From: Okibacterium sp. HSC-33S16
Lineage (GTDB): Bacteria; Actinomycetota; Actinomycetes; Actinomycetales; Microbacteriaceae
Assembly (NCBI RefSeq): GCF_024171565.1
Contig: NZ_JALJZZ010000003.1
Span: 186,001 to 250,000 of the forward strand
DNA: 64,000 nucleotides
Reading direction: 5' to 3'
A program made the translations under genes and the position numbers. This document shows, piece by piece, positions 1 through 7,639 of the stretch. Each line of letters opens with the position of its first letter. The first letter of the stretch is position 1. The notes beneath the pieces were generated by a model. That model searched no databases. It worked only from the letters and a program-made list of their open reading frames with translations, and was not told where the DNA came from.

Positions 1-468
1 GTGTCCGCCGAGGCCCCAGCCGTTCGTCCATTCCTCGAGGTAGGACAGGGCGGTGAGGATCACTCCATAGGAGAACGCGAGCAGTACGAAGGCGATCGAC
101 GAGCCGAGGTAGAACTCACGTCGCGTCAGGCTGAGTCCGAGCGCGTAAGCGAACGTCATATTCATGGACTGCACGGCGATGACGAGCATGTACACAAAGA
201 TGTAGAACGATGCTCCGCTCCACTGGGTGCCGTCCATCGCGTCGGTGCGGTCTGCGCCGCCCACGCTGGCGTTGATGATCCACCAGATGGCGAGGTTCAC
301 CAGCCAGATGAAACCCAAGATCATCAGCGGGATCCAGTAGACGGTCCAGCGGTTCACGAGGTTGAGCCTCGCGGCGTTCCAGATTCGATTCATGGGGTGC
401 GCGTTCCCTGCCTGCGGCGGTCGGATATCGGACGAGACGGTTGCGGACGTCGGCGTTGCTGTCGTCAT
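1..468 (-). CDS. ABC transporter permease, partial (C-terminus cut by window edge)
   Basis: Membrane subunit of an ABC transporter. The first 156 codons are present and the rest lies left of base 1. After a polar N-terminal tail, hydrophobic segments are visible at about residues 44-66, 83-105 and 117-135. No family-specific motif is seen, so substrate and direction are unknown. The ATG at 468 overlaps the TGA of the upstream ATPase gene by 4 bp (ATGA), which implies translational coupling and a regulator-ATPase-permease operon read leftwards. By analogy with YtrA-type operons, the set may respond to cell-wall-active compounds, but that is inference from context. Confidence 0.8.
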   Translation of the reverse strand, partial: MTTATPTSATVSSDIRPPQAGNAHPMNRIWNAARLNLVNRWTVYWIPLMILGFIWLVNLAIWWIINASVGGADRTDAMDGTQWSGASFYIFVYMLVIAVQSMNMTFAYALGLSLTRREFYLGSSIAFVLLAFSYGVILTALSYLEEWTNGWGLGGH

Positions 469-1379
469 GACTGATTCTCGAATTCCTTCTCGGTGACGTG
501 AGTACGTCGAACGATGAGTTGCTGGAGAGAGACCGGGGAGAGCTCGAGACCCGCCCGGGCTGCCTGGGCCCGATCGTCAGCGCTGAGCGCACCGACCGTA
601 ACCGAGGCGAGGCCACCGATCCCTTCGCGGGACAGGATGCTCCGCCCCGCGACGAATGACTCGACCGCGGATCGCATTCCGACCACGGTGGTCGCCGACC
701 CGCGTAGCGTTTCGGCTTCCTCGTCGATGATGATCTTGCCGTCGTCAATGACCAGGACGTGTTCGAGGAGTTGCGAGACCTCGTCGATGAGGTGGGTGGA
801 GAGAACGATGGTACGAGGGTGTTCGGCGTAGTCCTCGAGGAGGCGGTCGTAGAACAACTGCCGCGAGACGGCGTCGAGGCCGAGGTACGGTTCATCGAAG
901 AAGGTGAGCGGAGCACGTGATGCCAGTCCAACGATGACGCCGACAGCCGAGAGCTGGCCACGAGAGAGCTTCTTAATCCGTCGGTTCACCGGGAGCCGGA
1001 ACTCGCTGACAAGTCGAGCGGCGAAGTCCGAGTCCCAGTTCTCGAAGAACCATGGTGCGCTCTCGAAAACGTGTTTGGGCTGAAAGTCATCCGGGTAGCG
1101 CTGGCTCTCCTTGATGAAGGAGATCTGGCTCAGCACCCGAGCGTTCTCCGCGGGGCTCTCACCGAAGACCTGCGCGTCTCCGGAGGTGGCGAACTCTTGC
1201 CCGGTGAGCACCTGCATGACGGTGGTTTTGCCTGCTCCGTTGCGCCCGAGGAGACCGGTGATGGTGTTCGCTCGAATGTCGAAGGTCACGCCGTCGACGG
1301 CCGTGACCTTACCGAAACGCTTGGTGAGATCCCGAACACGGACGACCGCGTCGGGGTGGTGTGCTGGGTTGTAAGTCAT
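465..1379 (-). CDS. ABC transporter ATP-binding protein
   Basis: Cytoplasmic ATPase subunit of 304 aa that powers the adjacent permease. Walker A (GRNGAGKTT) lies at residues 45-53, a somewhat divergent signature (LSRGQ) at 138-142, Walker B plus catalytic Glu (LTFFDEP) at 158-164, a D-loop nearby, and the H-loop His at 196. The length and C-terminal tail fit ATPases co-transcribed with GntR/YtrA regulators. It overlaps the regulator stop and the permease start by 4 bp each, so all three are probably one tightly coupled transcript. Substrate is not predictable from the sequence. Confidence 0.9.
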   Translation of the reverse strand: MTYNPAHHPDAVVRVRDLTKRFGKVTAVDGVTFDIRANTITGLLGRNGAGKTTVMQVLTGQEFATSGDAQVFGESPAENARVLSQISFIKESQRYPDDFQPKHVFESAPWFFENWDSDFAARLVSEFRLPVNRRIKKLSRGQLSAVGVIVGLASRAPLTFFDEPYLGLDAVSRQLFYDRLLEDYAEHPRTIVLSTHLIDEVSQLLEHVLVIDDGKIIIDEEAETLRGSATTVVGMRSAVESFVAGRSILSREGIGGLASVTVGALSADDRAQAARAGLELSPVSLQQLIVRRTHVTEKEFENQS

Positions 1380-1738
1380 GCTGTGACGCCTTCCGTTGAG
1401 ATCATGTCGCTGAGCTGGTCGGGGTCGATCCCGAGTTTTGCGGCTTCCGCGATGAGCGGTCGAACGAACTCATCGCGAAAACGGTCTTTGCGTGCCTGAA
1501 TGAGTCGGGCGCGGGCGCCCTCGGCGACAAACATGCCGATGCCTCTCTTCTTGTAGAGGATTCCGTCGTCCACGAGGCGGTTGACGCCCTTGCCGGCGGT
1601 TGCGGGGTTGATGCGATAGAACGCGGCGAATTCGTTGGTCGACGGCACCTGGCTCTCCTCGGCGAGGGAGCCGGCGATGATGTCGTCCTCGATCTGTTCC
1701 GCGATCTGGACGAAAATGGGTCTGGCTTCGTCGATCAC
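1376..1738 (-). CDS. GntR-family regulator, YtrA subfamily
   Basis: Short 120-aa regulator with an N-terminal winged helix-turn-helix (PIFVQIAEQIEDDI start; SQVPSTNEFAAF recognition region) and only a brief C-terminal dimerisation helix, as in the YtrA subfamily. I chose the GTG at 1738 because a GGAGG lies 4 nt upstream. A longer in-frame start at 1804 would place the palindromic operator (1756-1779) inside the coding region and has no ribosome site. The stop overlaps the ATPase start (ATGA). It likely represses its own operon until a ligand releases it; the ligand is unknown. Confidence 0.88.
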   Translation of the reverse strand: MIDEARPIFVQIAEQIEDDIIAGSLAEESQVPSTNEFAAFYRINPATAGKGVNRLVDDGILYKKRGIGMFVAEGARARLIQARKDRFRDEFVRPLIAEAAKLGIDPDQLSDMISTEGVTA

Positions 1739-1755
1739 GGCGCCTCCGGTTGCTC

Positions 1756-1779
1756 GGTTAGTTACTTCAGTAACTAACC
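1756..1779. promoter_or_regulatory. Palindromic operator of the GntR/ABC operon
   Basis: A perfect inverted repeat, GGTTAGTTACT - 2 nt - AGTAACTAACC, sits 17 bp upstream of the regulator GTG and just before its ribosome site. An 11-bp half-site repeat in this place is what an autoregulating GntR-family dimer would bind. The site is AT-rich compared with its surroundings. Binding is inferred from position and symmetry. Confidence 0.75.
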
Positions 1780-1842
1780 AACATCCTTTGCGGGTATTTG
1801 TCAAGCAAAAGTTTGCGAGGGAGATCGGTTTAGGCTCGAGGA

Positions 1843-3276
1843 GTGACCGAACTTCACGAAATGAGCGCTCTTGACCAATGGTTGGCCCTTCAGCGCGGAG
1901 AGTTCTCGCCGCTTGAGCTCACCGGGCACTATCTCCAGCGCATCGAACGGCTAAACCCTGAGCTCGGTGCTTTCGTCACCGTGACAGCGGATGCCGCGAG
2001 GCGGCGGGCGAGGAATCTTGAAGCTGTGGTCTCGCGCACGAGCCCATTGTGGGGGCTGCCGATCGCGGAGAAGGATCTGACGTCGCGTCGGGGAGTGCAG
2101 ACCGGGTATGGATCACGAGCATTCACGGGAACCATCGCTGCACGGTCGGACGAGATCGTCGAGGTTCTCGACGGCGCGGGGGCGGTGAGCCTGGGCAAGA
2201 CCAATACCCCCGAGTTCGGCATGTATGGCTTCACCGAGTCCAGCGTGGCACCGCCAGCGCGTAACCCCTGGAACCTCGAGCTCGGGGCAGGCGGTTCCAG
2301 CGGCGGGGCAGCAGCCGCGGTCGCCGCCCGGCTCCTCCCGTTCGCCCCGGGCAGTGACGGGGGAGGGTCCATTCGGATACCGGCAGCGGCCTGCGGACTG
2401 GTCGGAATCAAGCCGTCCCGTGGACTGGTGCCGTCCGGATCCGGCATTGATTCGATCGGCGGACTGGCCGTGAAGGGTCCCATCGCGAGGAGCGTGACCG
2501 ACGCCGCGCTTCTGCTCGACGCGATGATCGCGCGCCGCAATGGGCGGATTGATCACCACTTTGCCCTCCGCGCCCCCGACGAGAACGATGGCGACCTGCT
2601 CGGTGCGGCGGTTCGGGGTGAAGGGCGCTTCAACATCGGCGTGCTTCGCAACAGTCCATTCGATGACGCGAGGGATATCAAGATCGCGCCAGAGGCATCC
2701 GCTGCTCTCGATATCGCGCTCGGGCAGCTCTCGAGAATGGGTCACGGCATGGAAGATGTGGTGCTGGCTCATGGTGGGGTGTACCCGGACGCGTTCCGGA
2801 AACTGTGGCAGATCTCGGCCGCGGGGATTCCGGTTGATGATGCCAACCTGGGGCTGCTTGAGCCGGTGACGGCTGAGCTGGTTCGCGCCGGTCGCGCGCT
2901 CGGGGCGTGGGATGTGACGGAAACCTTGGGCATCCTCAATGGATTTGAGCGCAGCGTTATCGCCCAGTTCTCGCGGTTCGACGTGGTGATTTCGCCGGCA
3001 CTGGGGCAGGTGCCTCAACCGGTGGGCTCGTATGACCTTGAGGATCCAGATACCAACTTCTGGCAGCAGGTCGACTATTCGCCGTTTACCTCGTTCGTCA
3101 ACGTGGCGGGTTTGCCTGCGCTCACGCTTCCGGTTTCAGAGACGGCGGATGCGCTGCCGATGGGGGTGCAGTTGATCGGTCGGCCGGGTGGCGAGTCGAC
3201 GTTGCTCTCGGTGGGGGCGCAGCTCGAGCGCCGGATTCGCTGGCAGCACCGCAGTCCGGCTCTTGCGAGTCGCTAA
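1843..3276 (+). CDS. Amidase signature family hydrolase
   Basis: Amidohydrolase of 477 aa with the Ser-cisSer-Lys triad: Lys77 (AEKDL), the GSSGG segment with the cis-Ser near 152, and nucleophile Ser176 in GGSIRIPA. The fold and length match the amidase signature family (GatA/AmiB-like). It is not next to gatB or gatC, so a catabolic amidase is more likely than a tRNA amidotransferase subunit; the substrate is unknown. Start GTG 1843 has a GAGGAG purine stretch just upstream. It is divergent from the GntR operon. A second, distant paralogue lies at 21698-23110. Confidence 0.88.
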   Translation: MTELHEMSALDQWLALQRGEFSPLELTGHYLQRIERLNPELGAFVTVTADAARRRARNLEAVVSRTSPLWGLPIAEKDLTSRRGVQTGYGSRAFTGTIAARSDEIVEVLDGAGAVSLGKTNTPEFGMYGFTESSVAPPARNPWNLELGAGGSSGGAAAAVAARLLPFAPGSDGGGSIRIPAAACGLVGIKPSRGLVPSGSGIDSIGGLAVKGPIARSVTDAALLLDAMIARRNGRIDHHFALRAPDENDGDLLGAAVRGEGRFNIGVLRNSPFDDARDIKIAPEASAALDIALGQLSRMGHGMEDVVLAHGGVYPDAFRKLWQISAAGIPVDDANLGLLEPVTAELVRAGRALGAWDVTETLGILNGFERSVIAQFSRFDVVISPALGQVPQPVGSYDLEDPDTNFWQQVDYSPFTSFVNVAGLPALTLPVSETADALPMGVQLIGRPGGESTLLSVGAQLERRIRWQHRSPALASR

Positions 3277-3297
3277 CGGCGCCAGCGGCTCGGGCGA

Positions 3298-3326
3298 GTG
3301 ACACTGACCACTTCCTGTCGCATGAT
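3298..3326 (+). promoter_or_regulatory. Promoter of the CMD-domain gene
   Basis: A -35-like GTGACA (3298-3303) and a -10-like CATGAT (3321-3326) are separated by 17 bp. The ATG of the next gene begins 6 nt after the -10 box, so the transcript would be leaderless or nearly so. Called from consensus only. Confidence 0.5.
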
Positions 3327-3332
3327 GGACAG

Positions 3333-3806
3333 ATGACCACCGCTGCCCGCGTGCACCTCTCCAAGACTTTCCCGTCCGCGTACAAGAAGCTCGCTGCGCT
3401 GTCCACGGAGGTGGGGCAGATCGCCCGTGATAACGGGATCGAGCCGCTGTTGTCCGAACTGGTGCAGATGCGTGCGTCGCAGATCAACGGCTGCGCGTAC
3501 TGCTTGCGAGTGCACACGAAGAAAGCGCTGTCGCTCGGTGAAACGACGGAGCGGATGACCGTTTTGCCGTCGTGGCGGGAGGCTGGGCTCTACTCGAAGC
3601 GGGAACGGGCGGCGCTGGCGTTGTGTGAGGCGATGACGCTGGTCACCGACGGGCACGTGCCTGACGATGTCTACGAGGCGGCGCTCGCCGTTTTCTCGGA
3701 AGCCGAGTTTGCGGCCATCTCCTGGGTGATTGTGTCGATCAATGCCTTCAACCGTATTGCGGTGACCAGTCGGTACCTGGTGGACCCGGTGACGGCCGAG
3801 CAGTAG
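3333..3806 (+). CDS. Carboxymuconolactone decarboxylase (AhpD-like) family protein
   Basis: Protein of 157 aa with the CMD-domain core. The redox pair C54-x2-C57 followed by His61 (CAYCLRVH) is intact and typical of AhpD-like alkylhydroperoxidase members, where it reduces peroxides or relays electrons. The length is normal for the family. It is expected to be cytoplasmic. No partner peroxiredoxin is nearby, so the physiological electron donor and substrate are not known. It stands alone behind its own promoter. The ATG at 3333 is taken because it lies 6 nt after the -10 box. Confidence 0.85.
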   Translation: MTTAARVHLSKTFPSAYKKLAALSTEVGQIARDNGIEPLLSELVQMRASQINGCAYCLRVHTKKALSLGETTERMTVLPSWREAGLYSKRERAALALCEAMTLVTDGHVPDDVYEAALAVFSEAEFAAISWVIVSINAFNRIAVTSRYLVDPVTAEQ

Positions 3807-3881
3807 CTCGTCGTCTGGCAGCCGCGTCCAGTCCGGTCTGGGAGCAGGCTGGACGAATCTGACTCCGTCTAGTGGTGAAGG

Positions 3882-3898
3882 TAAGGCTTGCCTATACT
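3882..3898 (+). promoter_or_regulatory. DtxR/IdeR-like iron box overlapping a -10 element
   Basis: The segment TAAGGCTTGCCTATA carries AGGC-TT-GCCT symmetry and resembles half of the actinobacterial DtxR/IdeR operator. It overlaps a TATACT -10 box (3893-3898) just before the SIP-domain gene. An iron-loaded repressor bound here would block RNA polymerase. The match is partial and the call rests partly on the function of the downstream gene. Confidence 0.5.
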
Positions 3899-3907
3899 GA
3901 AATGGAT

Positions 3908-4381
3908 ATGACAGGACAGCCCCGCTCCGACCACTTCGGTCACTCGGCGAATGAAGCGAACCACAAGCACCGAGTTCAATTTCTCATTGGTGGCGACGAA
4001 TCGGCTCTTCCTGAGCTTGAGGCTGTTCTGTCGACACTCCCGCTCTGTGCGACGGGCCGGGTCTTTGTCGAGGTCGAATCAGAGGACCAGATCGGTACGC
4101 TCGACGTTCCGCCGCGGATGACGGTGACCTGGCTTCCCCGCTCGCGTCGGTCCGGAGCGCCGGGTTCAGGGTCGCGCTGTGTTCAGGGCGAAGCGTTCTC
4201 TCGCGCGGTTCGCGCATGGGCGGGCGAGATGCTCTGCGATGACCCCGAAGAAGCGCATGTATGGCTCGGCGGTCACTATCGCGGTGTCGCTGAAGCTCAC
4301 GAGTACCTCACGACTTCCCTGGGTGTGTCAGCTGACGTTGTCCAGACTCCGCCGGCGTACCGCTTAGGCGTCAAGCGCTAG
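3908..4381 (+). CDS. Stand-alone SIP (siderophore-interacting protein) domain protein
   Basis: A 157-aa protein resembling only the C-terminal NAD(P)H-binding SIP domain: a beta-strand start (VQFLIGGDESALPELEAVL), a WAGE-like segment (VRAWAGEML) and a terminal AYRLG that corresponds to the GYWRxG end of siderophore reductases. The usual N-terminal FAD-binding domain is missing, so it may partner another flavoprotein or have a different job. ATG 3908 is chosen because the -10 box ends at 3898; ATG 3902 would be only 3 nt from it. The iron-box-like site upstream supports an iron-related role. Confidence 0.7.
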   Translation: MTGQPRSDHFGHSANEANHKHRVQFLIGGDESALPELEAVLSTLPLCATGRVFVEVESEDQIGTLDVPPRMTVTWLPRSRRSGAPGSGSRCVQGEAFSRAVRAWAGEMLCDDPEEAHVWLGGHYRGVAEAHEYLTTSLGVSADVVQTPPAYRLGVKR

Positions 4382-4411
4382 TTCTGAAGCGCAGCAGCAG
4401 CGGCTTGGCCG

Positions 4412-6376
4412 TCAGGATGCTTCGGCAGTTGGATTCTCTGGCGGCACGTACCAAGTCTCCATGACGCGATAATTCGGTCCGCGGTGTCGCACCGACGAGT
4501 CGGTCGGTTCGTCACGGCTTGGTGGCTCCGATGAGCCCGCCGGAGCCGCCGTGCCTGGCGGTGAATCCGGGGTCTGTTGCAGCGGCGGGGTCGAGGGCGG
4601 CGCCTGTTCGGCGGGCGCTGCTGACGAGGGTCGTGGCGTCGTCGCAGGCTCTGATGTCGGTGACGGTGGCGAACCCGCCTCAGCGTCATCCGGCTCTGCA
4701 TGGCGCGCCGTCGCATCGTCCGCAGTCACTGGCTGTGCTTCGGTCGTTTGTTGTTGTGTGTGTGCTTGGGGTGGGGGTTGTTTGAGGGTGGAGCGGCTGC
4801 GGAGGGGGCGGGGTTTTTGGTCGGGGTCGACGCTTTTGGGCGGTATGGAGTAGTACTTGGTGCCTTCGCGGATGATTTTCCATCCGTTGTTGTGGATGAG
4901 CATGTGGTCGTCTCGGCAGAGCAGGATGCCGTCGGCGATGTCGGTGAGTCCGTTTTGGCTGGCCCATTCGTTGATGTGGTGTGCTTCGGTCATTGAGGGT
5001 GGTTGGGTGCAGTCCTCGAAGACGCAGCCGCCGTCCCTGATCGCGAGGCCGATGCGTTGTTTGGTGGTGAAGGTGCGTTCGTCCCGGCCGACGTCGAGCG
5101 GGTTGTTGTTTCCATCGACGGTGATGGTGCGGGTGCCGTTGCTGCAGATGTGGCGTTCGATGATGGGGCCGGGGATCGCTTCTCCGGTGTCTTCGTTGAA
5201 CCCGGTGCCGGTGAGGTGTCCGTTCTCGTCCCTGGTGTCGAGTTGTTCTTGGGTGATCACGATTCGGACGCCGGGTTGACGGGTGCTGGAGGTGCTGCGG
5301 GGGTCGCCTTCAGCGCCGGCTTTCAGGGTTGCCATCAGCAGGTCGAAAACGAGTTGGTCGTTGCTGCGTGGGTCGTCGCGGAGTTGTTGGGCCTGTTCCG
5401 CTTGGACCGGGTCGATCATGCGGGGTCCACCGCGGCGGGGTCGCATCGCGGTGCCGACGAGTTGGTCGATGTAGGCACCGGATTCGTCGTCGAACTCGAT
5501 CCAGGCGGTGCGGACCCCGTCGGGGGTGCGGCCGAAACGCCATTTACGGTTGTCGAAGTGTTGGTCCCACCGCAGTTGAACCCCGACCGGGTCGATCTGG
5601 TCACGGAGTAGCCGTGCCCGGCGGCCGAGTTCGTCAGCGTTGGTTCCTGCTGCGTCGGCGACGAGTTGCTCAGCACAGGCTCGGAGGTCATCGGTGCTGA
5701 CCCGGTCGTTCGGGTCACCGAGGCCACGCATGATCACTGTCACCGCTTCCGGCCTCAGCACCCGGGTGCGAACAGCCCGGGTCAACGGTTCATGCCACGG
5801 CACATCCAGCACCGGCCGGTCAGCAGCACCACCAGTCGCACCAGTGTCGGGGTCGGGCGCGTCGGCGTCGGGAGTGCCAGAGCCGGGAGCGTCCGCGTCG
5901 GTGCTGCGGGGGTAGGTGGCGGCATCGGCCGAGCCCATCGCTTCGCCAAGCTTGACCTGCCGGGCCGCTTCGACCCGGGTGGAGCCGGTCAGTCGTTGCA
6001 CCATGTCCACCGCGTTGTGATCCCCCTGCCGTTTCGCTAACCCGGAATAGCCCAGCTCACGTAGCGAACGTTTCGCGACCACCCCTGCTGTCGCGGCCAC
6101 CACAGCATCAGCCTCGGAGCGCAACTGCGACGCTTCACACAACAACTGCTGCAGCTCAGCATCAGAGGCCGCATCGATCAACACCGACAACGGCACACCC
6201 GACCCTTCAACCGGCGACGACGACAGTCCAACCGGAGATGGCAGCTGCGCCGAGGCTACCGGCGGGAAGGTGGGCGCCAGCGGAGAGGAGGGAGGGGGTG
6301 GCGGGGTTTCCAGCGAAGCGATCCGATCGCACACACCCTGCGCGATCTGACGAATCTGCTCCGACATCTGGACCAT
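4412..6376 (-). CDS. DUF222 / HNH endonuclease domain protein
   Basis: A 654-aa protein of the 13E12-type family common in actinobacteria. It has a DUF222 region (about residues 60-420), an HNH nuclease motif near residues 475-520 (cysteines in CVFEDC, then EAHHINEW and LLCRDDHMLIHNNGWKI), and a long Pro/Ala/Ser/Gln-rich disordered tail. The HNH His and Asn residues look intact, so nuclease activity is possible; the biological role of the family is unknown. The reading frame stays open to 6910 but upstream of 6376 it runs through low-complexity sequence. ATG 6376 follows a TAAAAT -10-like box by 5 nt. Next to it lies a purine tract. Confidence 0.8.
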   Translation of the reverse strand: MVQMSEQIRQIAQGVCDRIASLETPPPPPSSPLAPTFPPVASAQLPSPVGLSSSPVEGSGVPLSVLIDAASDAELQQLLCEASQLRSEADAVVAATAGVVAKRSLRELGYSGLAKRQGDHNAVDMVQRLTGSTRVEAARQVKLGEAMGSADAATYPRSTDADAPGSGTPDADAPDPDTGATGGAADRPVLDVPWHEPLTRAVRTRVLRPEAVTVIMRGLGDPNDRVSTDDLRACAEQLVADAAGTNADELGRRARLLRDQIDPVGVQLRWDQHFDNRKWRFGRTPDGVRTAWIEFDDESGAYIDQLVGTAMRPRRGGPRMIDPVQAEQAQQLRDDPRSNDQLVFDLLMATLKAGAEGDPRSTSSTRQPGVRIVITQEQLDTRDENGHLTGTGFNEDTGEAIPGPIIERHICSNGTRTITVDGNNNPLDVGRDERTFTTKQRIGLAIRDGGCVFEDCTQPPSMTEAHHINEWASQNGLTDIADGILLCRDDHMLIHNNGWKIIREGTKYYSIPPKSVDPDQKPRPLRSRSTLKQPPPQAHTQQQTTEAQPVTADDATARHAEPDDAEAGSPPSPTSEPATTPRPSSAAPAEQAPPSTPPLQQTPDSPPGTAAPAGSSEPPSRDEPTDSSVRHRGPNYRVMETWYVPPENPTAEAS

Positions 6377-6772
6377 GCTCCATTTTACCCAGACCCCACC
6401 CGAGATTAGAAGCGATGTTCGAAAGCGTCTCAGATCGGTGCCTGTGGAGGACTTCCCAGCGAAGGCCTGGTCGGGCAGCGCGTCGGCGAGGAGGAGCAGG
6501 CGCATGAAGGTACAGGCCGCGCGAGGGGAAGCAGACGGCGAGGCAAGGGAGGGGAAGCGAAGGGAAAGGGAAGGGACGCGAAGGGAAAGGGCGAAAGGAG
6601 AGAGCGAAAGGAGAGAGCGAAAGGGGAGGAGGAGAGGGGAGGAGGAGAGGGAAGGAGGAGAGGGGAGGAGGAGAGGGAAGTTGGGGACAGGGTCAGAGGA
6701 GGGGGGAAGGGAAGGCGACGGGCGCACGCAGGGCGCCACGTCGCATCCGCTCTGACGATCCATAATGGAGCC
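6377..6772. other. 396-bp intergenic region with purine tract
   Basis: This spacer lies between two divergent genes. It holds the DUF222 promoter candidate at its left edge, a long purine-rich stretch in the middle (see the repeat entry) and the aldo/keto reductase -10 (CATAAT, 6761-6766) at its right edge. Open frames through it are low-complexity and are not supported as genes. Confidence 0.7.
6541..6720. repeat. Homopurine tract with short tandem repeats
   Basis: About 180 bp in which nearly all bases on the plus strand are A or G. The stretch 6619-6680 has no pyrimidine for 62 nt. It contains short direct repeats such as GAGCGAAAGGAGA (two copies) and GGAGGAGGAGAGG-like units (several copies). 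Such mirror-like purine runs can form triplex or G-rich structures and are prone to slippage. Confidence 0.85.
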
Positions 6773-7603
6773 ATGGATCCCAGCGCTGTTCCGGCCCTCA
6801 GTCTCTCCGATGGTTATACGATTCCGCAGGTCGGTTTCGGCGTCTACAAGGTGCCGCAGCATCAGACCGCGGAGGCCGTTCGCACGGCCCTGGAGGCGGG
6901 CTACCGCCACATCGACACCGCGACGCTGTACGCGAACGAGGCACAGGTGGGCCAGGGCGTGCGCGAGTCGGGAATCGCCCGTGAGGACATCTTCGTGACG
7001 ACCAAGGTATGGAACTCAGACCAGGGTTTCGACAGCACGCTGCGTGCGTTCGACACGAGCATGGACCTGCTCGGGCTCGACTACCTTGACCTGTACCTGA
7101 TTCACTGGCCGGCCCCGACGCAGGATCGCTACGTCGACACCTGGCGCGCGCTCGAGCGGTTGCAGGGCGATGGGCGGGTGCGCTCGATCGGTGTCAGCAA
7201 CTTTCACCCGCACCACCTGCAGCGACTCTTCGATGAGACCGAGATCGTTCCGGTCGTCAACCAGATTGAGTTGCACCCGTGGCTTCCGCAGACCGAGGCG
7301 CGCGTTTTTCACAAGAAACACGGCATTGTGACCGAGGCCTGGTCGCCGCTCGCGCGCGGAGGAATCCTCGGCAACCCCACCCTCGACCTGCTCGCCGAGA
7401 AGCACGGCGTCAGTGTGGCGCAAGTCATCATCCGCTGGCACGTGCAGCTCGGCACCGTCGTGATTCCCAAGTCCGTCACGCCATCGCGAATCGCCGAGAA
7501 TATCGACGTGTTTGGATTCGAACTTGATGACGCTGACCTGGCGGCGATTGCCACCCTCGAAACCGGTGAGCGGACCGGGCGCGATCCCGACGACCTCGGC
7601 TGA
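6773..7603 (+). CDS. Aldo/keto reductase
   Basis: NADPH-dependent cytoplasmic carbonyl reductase of 276 aa with a TIM-barrel fold. The full catalytic tetrad is visible: Asp48 and Tyr53 (HIDTATLY), Lys78 (TTKVW) and His111 (LIHWP). Cofactor-binding elements GVSNFH, NQIELHPW and the IPKSVTPSRIAENIDVF region are present. Length matches AKR5-type reductases (2,5-diketo-gluconate reductase-like), but the actual substrate cannot be told. The ATG at 6773 lies 6 nt after a CATAAT -10 box, so the mRNA may be leaderless; a GGAG also sits in that gap. Confidence 0.92.
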   Translation: MDPSAVPALSLSDGYTIPQVGFGVYKVPQHQTAEAVRTALEAGYRHIDTATLYANEAQVGQGVRESGIAREDIFVTTKVWNSDQGFDSTLRAFDTSMDLLGLDYLDLYLIHWPAPTQDRYVDTWRALERLQGDGRVRSIGVSNFHPHHLQRLFDETEIVPVVNQIELHPWLPQTEARVFHKKHGIVTEAWSPLARGGILGNPTLDLLAEKHGVSVAQVIIRWHVQLGTVVIPKSVTPSRIAENIDVFGFELDDADLAAIATLETGERTGRDPDDLG

Positions 7604-7639
7604 GGCTGGGACCGGGCTTGGGCGTTGTCGGGCCGTGGC

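Noticed and set aside
1843-3276. The two amidases considered as GatA of the Glu-tRNA amidotransferase
   Set aside because: No gatB or gatC lies next to either gene and the two differ widely; a catabolic amidase is more likely.
6377-6910. N-terminal extension of the DUF222/HNH protein to 6910
   Set aside because: It would translate the purine tract (Leu/Pro/Ser-rich nonsense on the minus strand) and overlap the reductase gene; homology begins after 6376.
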